From Ornithinimicrobium sp. CNJ-824 (GTDB lineage: Bacteria > Actinomycetota > Actinomycetes > Actinomycetales > Dermatophilaceae), in assembly GCF_001942405.1 (NCBI RefSeq), contig NZ_MKKA01000012.1:1-64000 (forward strand): 64,000 bases of DNA, written 5' to 3'. Shown here piece by piece: positions 17,049 to 25,824 of this stretch. A program made the position numbers and the translations under genes. Under the pieces are notes generated by a model. It did not search any database. It had not been told where the DNA came from and worked only from the letters and a program-made list of their open reading frames with translations. Numbering within the stretch: the first letter of the stretch is position 1; every line of letters begins with the position of its first letter.

Positions 17049-18524
17049 TCAGAACCGCGACGAGCTGCCCGCCCCGCTGAAGCTGCCGCCGCCGCTGTAG
17101 CCGGAGCCGGACCCGCCGGAGGCGGCCGACCGCGCCTGCTCGACCTCGCCCTTGCCGGCCGACCAGCCGGAGACGAACGCGTGGGTGCCGAACCACGTCC
17201 AGGTCGGGTAGGCCGTCGCGACGATCGTCGGCTCGGACCGCCGCCGGTCGCGCTCGGTCCTCAGCGCCGTGTCCAGCGTCTTCCGCTCGTCCTCGTCCTC
17301 CCCGAACGTCCGGGCCACGGCCCCGGCCAGCGCGTCGAGCCGTTCGCTGAGGCCGTCCCGCGTCGCCCGCAGGTGGTCGAGGGCGTCGTCGGGCGAGACC
17401 TGCCGGTGCTCCAGCTCGCCACGGAGGCGGTCCAGCCCGGCCAGCTCCTCGGAGGCGAACTGCCGCAACCGGTCCGCCTCCGGAAGTCCGCGCATCTCCT
17501 CGGGCAGCTCGGTCCCCAGGAGGTCCTCGACCCCCTCGAGGTCCTCCCGGACGGGGGCGACCTGGCGGTGCCAGGCCTCCACCCACGCGCGGTCCCGGTT
17601 GAGGAAGGCGGCGGTGTCGGCGATGACGTCGTCCAGCTGGTCCAGCGAGGTGGCCTTCTCCTCGTAGGCGGCGAGCCGCTCGACGGCCTCGGGCGTGTCG
17701 TAGTCCTTCTCCGGGATGCCGCGGGCCGCGTTGCCCAGCTCGGTCAGCTCCCGGACGCCGCGGCTGTAGTCGTCGTAGCGCCGCAGCATCTGACCGCCGT
17801 AGCGCGAGTCCTCCGGAATGAGCCGGGCGTGCAGCTCGGTCACCTCCTGGTCCCGCACGACGCTGGCCATCGCCGTGTCGCCGGCCGCCCGGCTCCGGCG
17901 GCTCCTCCTCGCCCGGTGCATCCCCACGCCGAGCCAGGTGCCGGCCCCCGCGAGCGTGGCCAGCGAGGCGACCCCGGCAACGGCGATCCCGCCGGCGGTG
18001 CGGACGAAGGGTGCGTTCATCCGGGCGGCGGCCTCCTCGACCCCGACGACCGCGCCGTCGGTCCAGCGGCCGGCGCGCAGGTCGTCCTTGGTGGCGTCCT
18101 GGATCGCCAGCTGGGCGTCCTCGCCGACCGCCCGGTCGTCGCCGAAGTAGGTCCCGACGAGCCGCCCCTCGGGGTCGACCGCCCAGACGTAGAGCCCGTC
18201 GGCCCACCGCTGCCCGTCGTCGCTGAGCCAGTCGGTCCGGTCCTGGCGGGCGTGCTCCAGGACGGCGTCGTTGAGGGCGAGGTCGTCGGTCAGCGCCTCC
18301 TCGCCGCCGCGGGTGGTGAACACCGCCACCGTGGTGGGCTCGTGGAAGCGCACGTCCTCGACCCCGGACAGCAGGTCGGGCTCGTGGATGACCCCGGCGG
18401 TGTCCTCCAGCTGGACCTGCGTGGCGGGGTGCCCGGGCGCCTCGGCGAGGAACCATCCCACGCTGGCCCCCACCACCCCGAGCGTCGCCACGCCCCCGAC
18501 GAGCACCCGCTGACGGATCGACAT
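17049..18524 (-). CDS. DUF5129-like membrane protein
   Basis: This is a 491-residue protein: membrane helix at about 8-26, an extracytoplasmic domain (about 30-165) with FTTRGG and LYVWAVDPEGRLVGTYFGDD resembling the TPM/DUF5129 fold, a second helix (about 172-192), a long helical cytoplasmic region (about 215-430), and a Ser/Gly-rich end (SGGGSFSGAGSSSRF). The last pattern is typical of TPM-domain proteins. ATG 18524 follows GAGGAG. Function is unknown; the family assignment is by resemblance. Confidence 0.65.
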   Translation of the reverse strand: MSIRQRVLVGGVATLGVVGASVGWFLAEAPGHPATQVQLEDTAGVIHEPDLLSGVEDVRFHEPTTVAVFTTRGGEEALTDDLALNDAVLEHARQDRTDWLSDDGQRWADGLYVWAVDPEGRLVGTYFGDDRAVGEDAQLAIQDATKDDLRAGRWTDGAVVGVEEAAARMNAPFVRTAGGIAVAGVASLATLAGAGTWLGVGMHRARRSRRSRAAGDTAMASVVRDQEVTELHARLIPEDSRYGGQMLRRYDDYSRGVRELTELGNAARGIPEKDYDTPEAVERLAAYEEKATSLDQLDDVIADTAAFLNRDRAWVEAWHRQVAPVREDLEGVEDLLGTELPEEMRGLPEADRLRQFASEELAGLDRLRGELEHRQVSPDDALDHLRATRDGLSERLDALAGAVARTFGEDEDERKTLDTALRTERDRRRSEPTIVATAYPTWTWFGTHAFVSGWSAGKGEVEQARSAASGGSGSGYSGGGSFSGAGSSSRF

Positions 18525-18626
18525 ACCCCGAGCTCCTCTCCGCGGCCGACGCTCGCCCGCAGCTGCGGGTGCGACGGCGCCGCGCACCTCCATGGTTCCA
18601 CGCCACCCGGGAGTAGCCTCGGGCGC

Positions 18627-19082
18627 ATGAGGTCGTTGCGGGCCGGTGCAGCCGCCGGGCTCGCCGTGCTGCTCACGGTGCTCGTGGCGGCTGCGGGCTG
18701 CGGGCTGCTCGGCGGTGGCCGGAACGAGGCCCTCGACGGGCCGTGGGAGCTCGCCTCCTTCGGGGACGCGGCCGGTCCGGTGGTCGACGACGCGGGGATG
18801 GTCCCGACGATGACCCTGGACGCGGGCGAGGTGACCGGGCACTCCGGGGTCAACCAGTTCGGCGGGTCCTACACCTGGAGCAGCGACGGGACGTTCCAGC
18901 TCGAGGACGTCACGAGGACCGCCGTGGGCGGGACGGAGGAGCAGATGGCGGTCGAGCAGAAGTTCTTCGACGCGCTCGAGGCGGTGCGGCGCTACGAGGT
19001 GGCCGACACCAGGCTGCGGCTCTCGGACGATCAGGGCGGGGACCTGCTGATCTTCGACCCGAAGGGACCGGGGGGTCGGTGA
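18627..19082 (+). CDS. META-domain lipoprotein
   Basis: This is a 151-residue protein with a lipoprotein signal (lipobox AAGC, Cys at about 25) followed by a single META domain (DGPWELASF, HSGVNQFGGSYTW, MAVEQKFFDAL, RLRLSDDQGGDLLIF). META/HslJ domains occur in heat-shock or antibiotic-tolerance proteins; no enzyme activity is known. ATG 18627 has a GGGAG 13 bases upstream. It is divergent from the DUF5129-like gene. Confidence 0.8.
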   Translation: MRSLRAGAAAGLAVLLTVLVAAAGCGLLGGGRNEALDGPWELASFGDAAGPVVDDAGMVPTMTLDAGEVTGHSGVNQFGGSYTWSSDGTFQLEDVTRTAVGGTEEQMAVEQKFFDALEAVRRYEVADTRLRLSDDQGGDLLIFDPKGPGGR

Positions 19083-19124
19083 GCATGCCGGTCTGACGCC
19101 TCAGGAACCGCGGTGCCCAGGGCG

Positions 19125-20009
19125 TCAGCCGCGCGGCCGCCCGAGGATCCAGTAGGCGCAGAAGTACACCGACGTGGCGGGCACGCCGCGCTCGCGGACC
19201 AGGTGCCGGCGGACCCCGGCGGCCAGCTCCTGCTCCCCGGCGACCCAGCCGTAGTCGGGGTCCGGCAGGTCGGCGTCCGCGAGCACCTCGAGGAGGGCGT
19301 CGCCCGGCCGTCCGTCCCGCTCGACCACGGTGAGGCTGCCGCGCTCCGGGGCCGGCAGGTCGGGCAGCGCACCGGGCGTGGCCTCGAGCAGGACGTGCAG
19401 CTCGACGTCACGCCCGCGTGCGCGCTCGATCATCCCCACCATGGACGGGTATGCCGTCTCGTCGCCGGCGACCACCTGCACCCGGGCGTCGGCGGGCGGG
19501 TGGTAGCAGGTCGTGCCGGTCTGCACCGCGAGCTCGTCGCCCGGTGCGGCGGCGCGCACCCATCGGGCGCCGGGTCCCTCGTCGACCTCGCCGTCCGGGT
19601 GGAGCACGACCTCGAGGTCGAGCTCGGCGACCTCGGGCCGGTAGGCGCGGACGGTGTACCAGCGCACGTCGGGGCGCACGTCCTCCGGCATCTGCGCCAG
19701 GACCGGCCGCGGGTTGGGGCCGCTGACCCCCGACAGGTCAGGCAGTGCCGTCCCGGACTGCGGCATGACCAGGCCCACGAACTCGTCGGGCCCGAACGGC
19801 TCCCACCGGCCCACGAGGCCGGGCACGTGCACGGTGAGCCGGCGCAGCTGGGGGGCGACCCACCGCGCCGCCCGCACGGTCGCGAGGACGCAGGCGTGCT
19901 CGCTGCGCTCCAGCGGCATCGCCGTCGTGCGGGCGTCGGCCTCGGCGGCCGCCCGCTCGGCGACCTGCCGCGCGCCGCGGGCGAGGGTGTCGCTCAGGGG
20001 GGCGTTCAT
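19125..20009 (-). CDS. siderophore-interacting protein (ferric-siderophore reductase)
   Basis: This is a 294-residue flavoprotein of the SIP/ViuB family, which releases iron from imported siderophores by reduction. The FAD-binding block WYTVRAYRP (about 137-145), the GDE loop VVAGDETAYPSMVGMIE (about 190-206) and the C-terminal VYFCAYWILGRPRG are characteristic. ATG 20009 overlaps the ATPase stop (ATGA). It is the last gene of the siderophore uptake operon. Confidence 0.92.
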   Translation of the reverse strand: MNAPLSDTLARGARQVAERAAAEADARTTAMPLERSEHACVLATVRAARWVAPQLRRLTVHVPGLVGRWEPFGPDEFVGLVMPQSGTALPDLSGVSGPNPRPVLAQMPEDVRPDVRWYTVRAYRPEVAELDLEVVLHPDGEVDEGPGARWVRAAAPGDELAVQTGTTCYHPPADARVQVVAGDETAYPSMVGMIERARGRDVELHVLLEATPGALPDLPAPERGSLTVVERDGRPGDALLEVLADADLPDPDYGWVAGEQELAAGVRRHLVRERGVPATSVYFCAYWILGRPRG

Positions 20010-20869
20010 CGCAGGACCTCCAGCTCGGGGGCGAGCTCCGGGGCGATCCGCGGGGTGCCCGCGGTGCCCAGGGCGTGCCCGACCGGCCGGTGCCGGCCGA
20101 GCGGGATGACGGACAGGTCGCCGGTGGCCTCCTGCCACAGCACGCGGCAGGTGATGCCGAAGACGTCGCAGACGGTCTCGGCCGTCACGACCTCGCGGGG
20201 GTTGCCCTGGGCGACGACCCGGCCGCCGCGCATCGCGACCAGGTGGTCGGCGTAGCGGGCCGCCATCGCCAGGTCGTGCAGCACCATGACCACCGTCGTG
20301 CCGCGGTCGACGGACAGGTCGCGGACCAGGTCGAGCACCTCCACCTGGTGGGCGATGTCGAGGAAGCTCGTCGGCTCGTCGAGCAGCAGCAGATCGGTGC
20401 GCTGGGCCAGCACCATCGCGATCCACACGCGCTGCCGCTGCCCGCCGGAGAGCTCGCCGACCTCACGGCCGACCAGGTGGCTGGTGGAGGTCAGCTCCAG
20501 CGCCTCGGCGACCACCTCGTCGTCCTCGCGGGTCCACCGGCGCAGCAGGCCGTGGTGGGGGTGGCGGCCGCGGGCGACCAGCTCGCCGACCGTGATGCCC
20601 TCGGGCACGACCGGGTGCTGGGGCAGCAGCGCCATTGAGCGCGCCACCTGCTTGGTCGGCATCCGGTGGACGTCGCGGTCGCCGAGCAGCACGCGCCCGT
20701 CCTTGGGCCGCAGCAGGCGGGAGAGCCCGCGCAGCAGCGTGGACTTGCCGCACCCGTTGGGGCCGACGATGGCGGTGACCCTGCCCTCGGGGACGGTGAG
20801 GTCGAGGTCGTGCACGATCGTCTGCTCGCCGTAGCCGAGGCTGAGACGTTCGGCGGTCAGGGAGGTCAT
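20006..20869 (-). CDS. iron-siderophore ABC transporter ATP-binding protein
   Basis: This is a 287-residue FecE/FepC-type ATPase. Walker A is GPNGCGKST (about 36-44), Q-loop LLPQHP, signature LSGGQRQRVWIA (about 140-151), Walker B DLLLLDEPTSFLD, and switch His in LHDLAMA. The tail after about 255 is longer than usual. The start abuts the permease stop without a gap. Confidence 0.95.
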   Translation of the reverse strand: MTSLTAERLSLGYGEQTIVHDLDLTVPEGRVTAIVGPNGCGKSTLLRGLSRLLRPKDGRVLLGDRDVHRMPTKQVARSMALLPQHPVVPEGITVGELVARGRHPHHGLLRRWTREDDEVVAEALELTSTSHLVGREVGELSGGQRQRVWIAMVLAQRTDLLLLDEPTSFLDIAHQVEVLDLVRDLSVDRGTTVVMVLHDLAMAARYADHLVAMRGGRVVAQGNPREVVTAETVCDVFGITCRVLWQEATGDLSVIPLGRHRPVGHALGTAGTPRIAPELAPELEVLR

Positions 20870-21925
20870 CTAGGAAGCCCTTTCACGGGTGAGGAGCCAC
20901 AGGAGGAAGGGGGCGCCGACGAGGCCGGTGACGACACCGACGGGAAGGTTCACGTCAGGTATGGCGTAGGCGCCGGCATGGTCGGCCAGCACCACGATGA
21001 CCGAGCCGACGAGGGCCGCCGCGGCGATCGAGGCCCGGCCGCCGAGGAGCCTCCGGGCGATCGGGCCGGAGAGGAAGGCGACGAAGGCGATCGGCCCGCA
21101 GACCGAGGTGGTCGCCGCGACGAGGAGCACGACCAGCAGCAGCGCCCGGGCGCGGACGAGGCCGGGCGGGGCGCCGACGCCGGCGGCGACGTCGTCGCCG
21201 AGCTCGACGAGGTGCAGCTCGCGGGCGGTGGCGAGCAGCAGCGGGAGGGCCAGCGCCACGACCACGGCGAGCAGCCCGATCTGGCGCCAGGTGACGCCGT
21301 TGAGGCTGCCGGTCAGCCAGACCATCGCCTCGTGCGCCCGGTAGACGTCGGCGCGCAGCAGCACCCAGTGCACGACCGAGGTGAGCATCGCCGACAGCGC
21401 GATCCCGACGAGGATCATCCGCGTCGGGGCCGCGCCGGGGCGGGAGGCCGACAGCGTCAGCAGGGCCACGGCCACGAGGGCGGCGCCGACCAGGGCCGCC
21501 ACCGTGACGGCCGCCCCCGACCCGCCGAGGACCACGAGCGTGAAGACGGCCGCCGCGCTCGCGCCCATGGTCAGGCCGAGGACGTCGGGGCTGGCCAGGG
21601 GGTTGCGGGCCATGAGCTGGAAGGTTGCCCCGCTCGCGCCCAGCGCCATGCCGGCGAGGGTGCCGACGACGGCGCGCGGCAGCTTGGACTCCAGCAGGAT
21701 GAACTCGGCGCCGCCGGGCACCTCGCCCGTGCCTAGGACGATGCGCCAGAAGTCGGGGACGGTGATCGTGAAGTCGCCCAGCAGGGTCCGCACCACCATG
21801 GCCACCAGCCAGGCGGCGAGCAGGCCGCCGAGGACGAGCTGCCCGCGCCGGCCGGCCCGGCGGCGGGAGGAGCGGACCTGCTCGACCCGGTCGACGACCC
21901 TCCCCGGGGCGACGTCCACGCTCAT
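20870..21925 (-). CDS. iron-siderophore ABC transporter permease
   Basis: This is a 351-residue FecCD-family permease with about ten helices. RNPLASPDVLGLTMGASAAAV (split over the conserved RNPLA..P..LG loop) and AFVAFLSGPIARRLLGG mark the coupling region for the ATPase. The N-terminal 30 residues are basic. ATG 21925 overlaps the stop of the other permease gene (ATGA). Confidence 0.93.
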   Translation of the reverse strand: MSVDVAPGRVVDRVEQVRSSRRRAGRRGQLVLGGLLAAWLVAMVVRTLLGDFTITVPDFWRIVLGTGEVPGGAEFILLESKLPRAVVGTLAGMALGASGATFQLMARNPLASPDVLGLTMGASAAAVFTLVVLGGSGAAVTVAALVGAALVAVALLTLSASRPGAAPTRMILVGIALSAMLTSVVHWVLLRADVYRAHEAMVWLTGSLNGVTWRQIGLLAVVVALALPLLLATARELHLVELGDDVAAGVGAPPGLVRARALLLVVLLVAATTSVCGPIAFVAFLSGPIARRLLGGRASIAAAALVGSVIVVLADHAGAYAIPDVNLPVGVVTGLVGAPFLLWLLTRERAS

Positions 21926-22929
21926 CGCACGGCCGTCCTGCGCACGAGCCAGATGAGGCCGGGGGCGCCGAGCACCGCGGTCATGAGGCCGACCTGGATC
22001 TCCGAGGGCGGCATGACGATCCGGCCGAGCGTGTCGGTCAGCAGCACCAGCACCGGCCCGACGATCGCGCTGCCGAGGAGGATGCGGCGGTAGTCGGGGC
22101 CGGTGACGAGCCGCACCAGGTGCGGCACGACCAGGCCGACGAAGCCGACCGGACCGGCCAGCGCCACGGCGCCGGCGGCCAGGCCGACGGCGCCGAGGGC
22201 GACGACGCCGCGCGCCAGGTGGACCCGCTGGCCGAGCGCCCGCTCGAGGTCGTCGCCCAGGGCGGTGGCGTTGAGCACCGGGCCGGACAGGGCGACGACG
22301 AGGAGGGAGACGACCAGCAGCGGCAGGACGTCGAGGACCAGGCCCACCGGTCGTCCGGCGACGCTGCCGACCTGCCAGAAGCGGAAGGTGTCCAGGGCGC
22401 TGCGGTCGCTGATGAGCAGTCCGGCCACGACGCTGACCGCCCCGGCCGTGAGGGCGGCGCCGGCCAGGGCCATGGTGAGCGGGGCGGGGCCGCCGGGCGC
22501 GGCGGCGGAGACGGCATACACGACGACGGCGGCGACGACCCCGCCCCCCAGGGCGAGCCAGCCGAACGCCGCTGCGGAACCGACGCCGAGCAGCTGGATG
22601 CCGAGCACGACCCCGAGCGCCGCTCCGGCGTTGACGCCGAGGATCCCCGGGTCCGCCAGCGGGTTGCGGGTCAGCCCCTGCATGGCTGCCCCCGACAGCG
22701 CGACCGCGAGTCCGACGACGGCGCCGACGACCGTGCGGTCGACCCGGGCGGCGACGATCGCGGCGGCCGGGTCGGTGGTGCCGCCGCGCAGGAGGGCCTC
22801 GACCCCGGAGAGCACCTCGCCGGGGCCGAGGGTGCGCGAGCCGACCGCGACCGAGATCGCGACGGCCAGCACGACGGCACCGAGCCCGACGGCCAGGGGC
22901 TCCCAGGTCCGACGGCGCCCTGCCGGCAC
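21922..22929 (-). CDS. iron-siderophore ABC transporter permease
   Basis: This is a FecCD-family permease, 335 residues from GTG 22929. TRNPLADPGILGVNAGAALGV and VGFVGLVVPHLVRLVTGPDYR are diagnostic. The GTG start has no ribosome site. A GGAGAG at 22990-22985 lies seven bases before an in-frame ATC (22977) that would add MATRTSTLPGTPRTRG-like residues, so either a rare start or a lost base hides the true start. It follows the binding-protein gene by about 80 bases. Confidence 0.9.
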   Translation of the reverse strand: MPAGRRRTWEPLAVGLGAVVLAVAISVAVGSRTLGPGEVLSGVEALLRGGTTDPAAAIVAARVDRTVVGAVVGLAVALSGAAMQGLTRNPLADPGILGVNAGAALGVVLGIQLLGVGSAAAFGWLALGGGVVAAVVVYAVSAAAPGGPAPLTMALAGAALTAGAVSVVAGLLISDRSALDTFRFWQVGSVAGRPVGLVLDVLPLLVVSLLVVALSGPVLNATALGDDLERALGQRVHLARGVVALGAVGLAAGAVALAGPVGFVGLVVPHLVRLVTGPDYRRILLGSAIVGPVLVLLTDTLGRIVMPPSEIQVGLMTAVLGAPGLIWLVRRTAVR

Positions 22930-23011
22930 GCCGCGGGTGCGCGGCGTGCCGGGGAGGGTGCTGGTGCGCGTGGCGATCGCGGCTCTCCGATCAGCAGGGG
23001 GGATGGGTCGC

Positions 23012-24133
23012 TCAGCGGGCGTCGGCCTCCGCCGCGGTGGCGGCGGCCTCGGCGACCTGCGGGACGAAACGGTCGAGTGCGACCGGGATGGACAGCGGGG
23101 TCGGCGAGCTCATGCCCACGACGTCCTGCGGCTCGTCGGCCTCGACGTAGGCCCCGGAGGCCATCGCGGGGATCTGCGAGAGCAGCGGGTCCTCGAGCAG
23201 CATGTCCGCGGTGAAGCCGCCGTCGGTGTAGAAGATGAAGACGTCGGCCTCGAGGGTGTCCGCCTGCTCGGCGGACAGGTTGGCCGAGAAGTTCTCCTCG
23301 CCGCTCATCTCCTCCACGACCGGGGCGTTGACCATGCCGAGCTCGGTGAGGAACTGCGGGCGCAGGTCGATGACGTTGTAGAGGCCGATGGTCGAGGTGT
23401 CGGTCGGGCTGAACCAGCCCCACGCGAAGGAGGTTCCCTCGAGCTGGGGGAACTCCTCACGGGCCGCCTCGAACGCGGCCTCGGTCTCGGCGACGGCCTC
23501 CTGCGCCTGCTCCGGCCGGCCGATCGCCTGGCCGACGAGCTCGACGGACTCACGCCACGGGGTCGCCCACGCCGTCTCCGGGTAGGCGACGGTCGGCGCG
23601 ATCCGGGAGAGGCGGTCGTAGTCCTCCTCGCTCATGCCCGAGTTGGTGCCGATGATCAGGTCGGGCTCCATCGCGGCGATCTCGTCGACCGGGATGCCGT
23701 CGGAGTCGTCGTAGCGGGTGATGTCGGCCGGGTCGTGGCCGAGCTCGGTGACCGCCTCGTCGAACCAGTCGGTCGAGCCGGCCTCGTTGCCGCCCCAGTT
23801 GATCGTCACCGCGCCGACCGGCACCTCGCCGAGGGCGGCCATGACCTCGTGGTCGGTCCAGCCGACGGTGACCACGCGCTGGGGGTCCGCGGTGATCTCG
23901 GTGCTGCCGAAGGCGTGGTCGACGGTGACCGGGAAGGCGCCGGTGTCCTCGCCGCCGGCAGCCGATCCGTCGTCGCCGGTCGCGGTGCCCGTGCCCTGCC
24001 CGGCGTCGCCGGTGTCGTTGGCGGTGTCCCCGCTCTCCGCGTCGGAGGTCGGGCCGGTGGAGCAGGCGGTCAGGGTGAGCAGGGCGGCGGCGGCCAGGGC
24101 GGTCGTGCGGAGGACGGCGGGACGTCGGGACAT
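23012..24133 (-). CDS. iron-siderophore substrate-binding lipoprotein
   Basis: This is a 373-residue class III binding protein. Lipobox LTAC (Cys at about 24) is followed by an acidic Gly/Thr/Asp-rich linker (25-65) and the two lobes; RVVTVGWTDHEVMAALG, EPDLIIGTNSGMSEEDYDRL and APTVAYP are typical of ferric-siderophore binders. ATG 24133 follows AGGAG. It heads the operon, which reads through two permeases, the ATPase and the siderophore-interacting reductase. An IdeR-like box lies 51 bases upstream. Confidence 0.93.
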   Translation of the reverse strand: MSRRPAVLRTTALAAAALLTLTACSTGPTSDAESGDTANDTGDAGQGTGTATGDDGSAAGGEDTGAFPVTVDHAFGSTEITADPQRVVTVGWTDHEVMAALGEVPVGAVTINWGGNEAGSTDWFDEAVTELGHDPADITRYDDSDGIPVDEIAAMEPDLIIGTNSGMSEEDYDRLSRIAPTVAYPETAWATPWRESVELVGQAIGRPEQAQEAVAETEAAFEAAREEFPQLEGTSFAWGWFSPTDTSTIGLYNVIDLRPQFLTELGMVNAPVVEEMSGEENFSANLSAEQADTLEADVFIFYTDGGFTADMLLEDPLLSQIPAMASGAYVEADEPQDVVGMSSPTPLSIPVALDRFVPQVAEAAATAAEADAR

Positions 24134-24183
24134 CGAGGACTCCTCGGGCGGGGACCCCGTGGGGTCCGGAACGCGGACCGAAG

Positions 24184-24202
24184 TGAGGTTAGGGTGTCCT
24201 TA
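24184..24202 (-). promoter_or_regulatory. IdeR/DtxR-like iron box
   Basis: TGAGGTTAGGGTGTCCTTA matches 14 of 19 positions of the IdeR consensus TTAGGTTAGGCTAACCTAA by eye. It lies upstream of the siderophore-binding lipoprotein gene in an otherwise AT-richer gap. Iron-loaded IdeR would be expected to repress the operon here. Confidence 0.7.
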
Positions 24203-24278
24203 CCCGATTATGCAAACACCGACGGGCGGGTATGGCGTGGCGCCGCCCGCGCCTGGGCGTGCCCCTCAGGCGTGCCCG

Positions 24279-25736
24279 TCAGTCGCGGCCCGCCTCCTGC
24301 CACAGCAGCCCGTCGACCGCGTCCCGGCCCAGGGCCTGGGTGACCTCGTCCGCGGCGGCCGCGCGCTCCATGCCCCTCACCCTCAGGTAGGCCAGCGCGA
24401 CCGCAGGCGTGCGGTGGTGGGCGGCCACGCAGTGCAGCAGCACCCGCCGGCCCTCGGCGCGGAGGGTGGCCACCGCCCGGGCCGCCTCGGCGAGGGCGAA
24501 CCGCAGGTGCTGGTGGCTGGCCGGGTCGTCGGAGTCGACGAGCCACACCTCGGCGTGGTCGCGGGGCTCGACCGGGGAGGGGGCGTGCTCGTCCTGGCCC
24601 AGCCGGCACAGCGAGACAACGGCGTCGACGCCGAGTTCGCGGACGCGGCCCAGGTCGGCGATGGTGCCCAGCAGCACGTCCGGGTCGGAGGGCAGCGCCG
24701 CCGCCAGCGGCCGCTGCGCCCCGTCGTCCATGCGGGGGACGCCCGGCCAGCCCTGGGCGCCGCGCCCACCGCCCGCGGCGGTGCGGACCGCCAGGGAGAC
24801 CAGGCCCCGGGACCGCAGCCCCGGCCAGCCGTGCACCTCCCGCGTCCAGGCGAACGGCAGCGCCGAGGCGCCGTAGCGCGCCCCGAGCAGCCCGCCCGCG
24901 ATCGCGGCCACCGTGTCGGTGTCGTGCCCGATGCCGACCGCCCAGTGCAGCGCGGCCACGACGTGGTCCGGGCCGGTCCCGACCTCCCGGGTGTGCCAGA
25001 TCGCCGACCAGGCGGCCTGGAGGGCGGTGGCCGTCCAGCCGTTGCCCGCGAACGTCTCCGGCGGCCGGGTCTGCGCCTCCTCGAGCCGCTCGGCCCACCA
25101 GGTGCGCCGGTCCGTCGGCAGCAGGTCGAGCCCCGCCGCCACGTCGAGCACCCCGTCGAGCACGGCCCGGCGGACCGCCTCGGACCACAGCACGCACGAG
25201 TCGCCCGCGACCGGGTCGGCGTGCGTCAGGGTCGCCACGGCCCGGGCCGCCCCGGCGGTGGCCTCCCGGTCGTCGAGACGGGTCAGGCCGACCACGGAGG
25301 TGCGCATCAGCGCGCCGTTGCCGGCGGTCCGGCCGGTGCGACGGTGCAGGTCGGCGGCCAGCTCACGCAGGGCGACGTGGTCCCGGTCCGAGGGGTGGTG
25401 CGGGCGGTCGGCCAGGATCTGCCGGGTCTGGACGCCGATGTCGGCCGGGCCGTGGGCGTGCCAGCGCAGGAAGCCGGCCGCGACCTGCTCCAGGCCGTCG
25501 TCCCCGGCCAGGTCGGCCCCGGTGGCGGCCACCTGGGCGACCGCGACGGCCATCTGGGTGTCGTCGGACCACTCGCCCGGCGCGTAGCCCCCCAGCCCAC
25601 CCCCCGCCATCCGGGGGCCGCTGGTCGGGTCGAGCCGGGCCGTGCCGAACTCGTAGGGGACGCCGAGGGCGTCGCCGCAGGCCTGCCCGAGGAGGACGCC
25701 GGCGGTGCGGTCGTGCTGGACGGTGCTGAGGTGCAT
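24279..25736 (-). CDS. ADP-ribosylglycohydrolase fused to a dual-specificity-type phosphatase
   Basis: This is a 485-residue two-domain protein. Residues about 1-315 are a DraG/ARH-type hydrolase with metal motifs GEWSDDTQMA (about 53-62) and GIGHDTDTVAAIAGGLLGARYG (about 262-283). Residues about 335-485 are a phosphatase domain with the active-site loop HCVAAHHRT, a C-x5-R motif, preceded by a usable general acid region (DSDDPAS). The first removes ADP-ribose from proteins or small molecules; the second would remove phosphate. ATG 25736 is divergent from an NrtR-type Nudix regulator, which in many bacteria controls NAD and ADP-ribose metabolism. The natural substrate is not known. Confidence 0.88.
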   Translation of the reverse strand: MHLSTVQHDRTAGVLLGQACGDALGVPYEFGTARLDPTSGPRMAGGGLGGYAPGEWSDDTQMAVAVAQVAATGADLAGDDGLEQVAAGFLRWHAHGPADIGVQTRQILADRPHHPSDRDHVALRELAADLHRRTGRTAGNGALMRTSVVGLTRLDDREATAGAARAVATLTHADPVAGDSCVLWSEAVRRAVLDGVLDVAAGLDLLPTDRRTWWAERLEEAQTRPPETFAGNGWTATALQAAWSAIWHTREVGTGPDHVVAALHWAVGIGHDTDTVAAIAGGLLGARYGASALPFAWTREVHGWPGLRSRGLVSLAVRTAAGGGRGAQGWPGVPRMDDGAQRPLAAALPSDPDVLLGTIADLGRVRELGVDAVVSLCRLGQDEHAPSPVEPRDHAEVWLVDSDDPASHQHLRFALAEAARAVATLRAEGRRVLLHCVAAHHRTPAVALAYLRVRGMERAAAADEVTQALGRDAVDGLLWQEAGRD

Positions 25737-25795
25737 GGGGACCTTCTTTCTTCGTGTCAGAGTGACTACATGCGAGCCCACCGACAAAGGGTGTC

Positions 25796-25815
25796 GTTGA
25801 CCCTTAAGGGGTTAC
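25796..25815. promoter_or_regulatory. putative NrtR operator
   Basis: The palindrome CCCTTAAGGG (25801-25810), within TTGACCCTTAAGGGGTTAC, sits in the 88-base gap between the divergent fusion gene and the Nudix regulator, 14 bases from the regulator's GTG. Position suggests autoregulation plus control of the fusion gene. The binding protein is inferred. Confidence 0.55.
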
Positions 25816-25824
25816 GCTGGGGCC

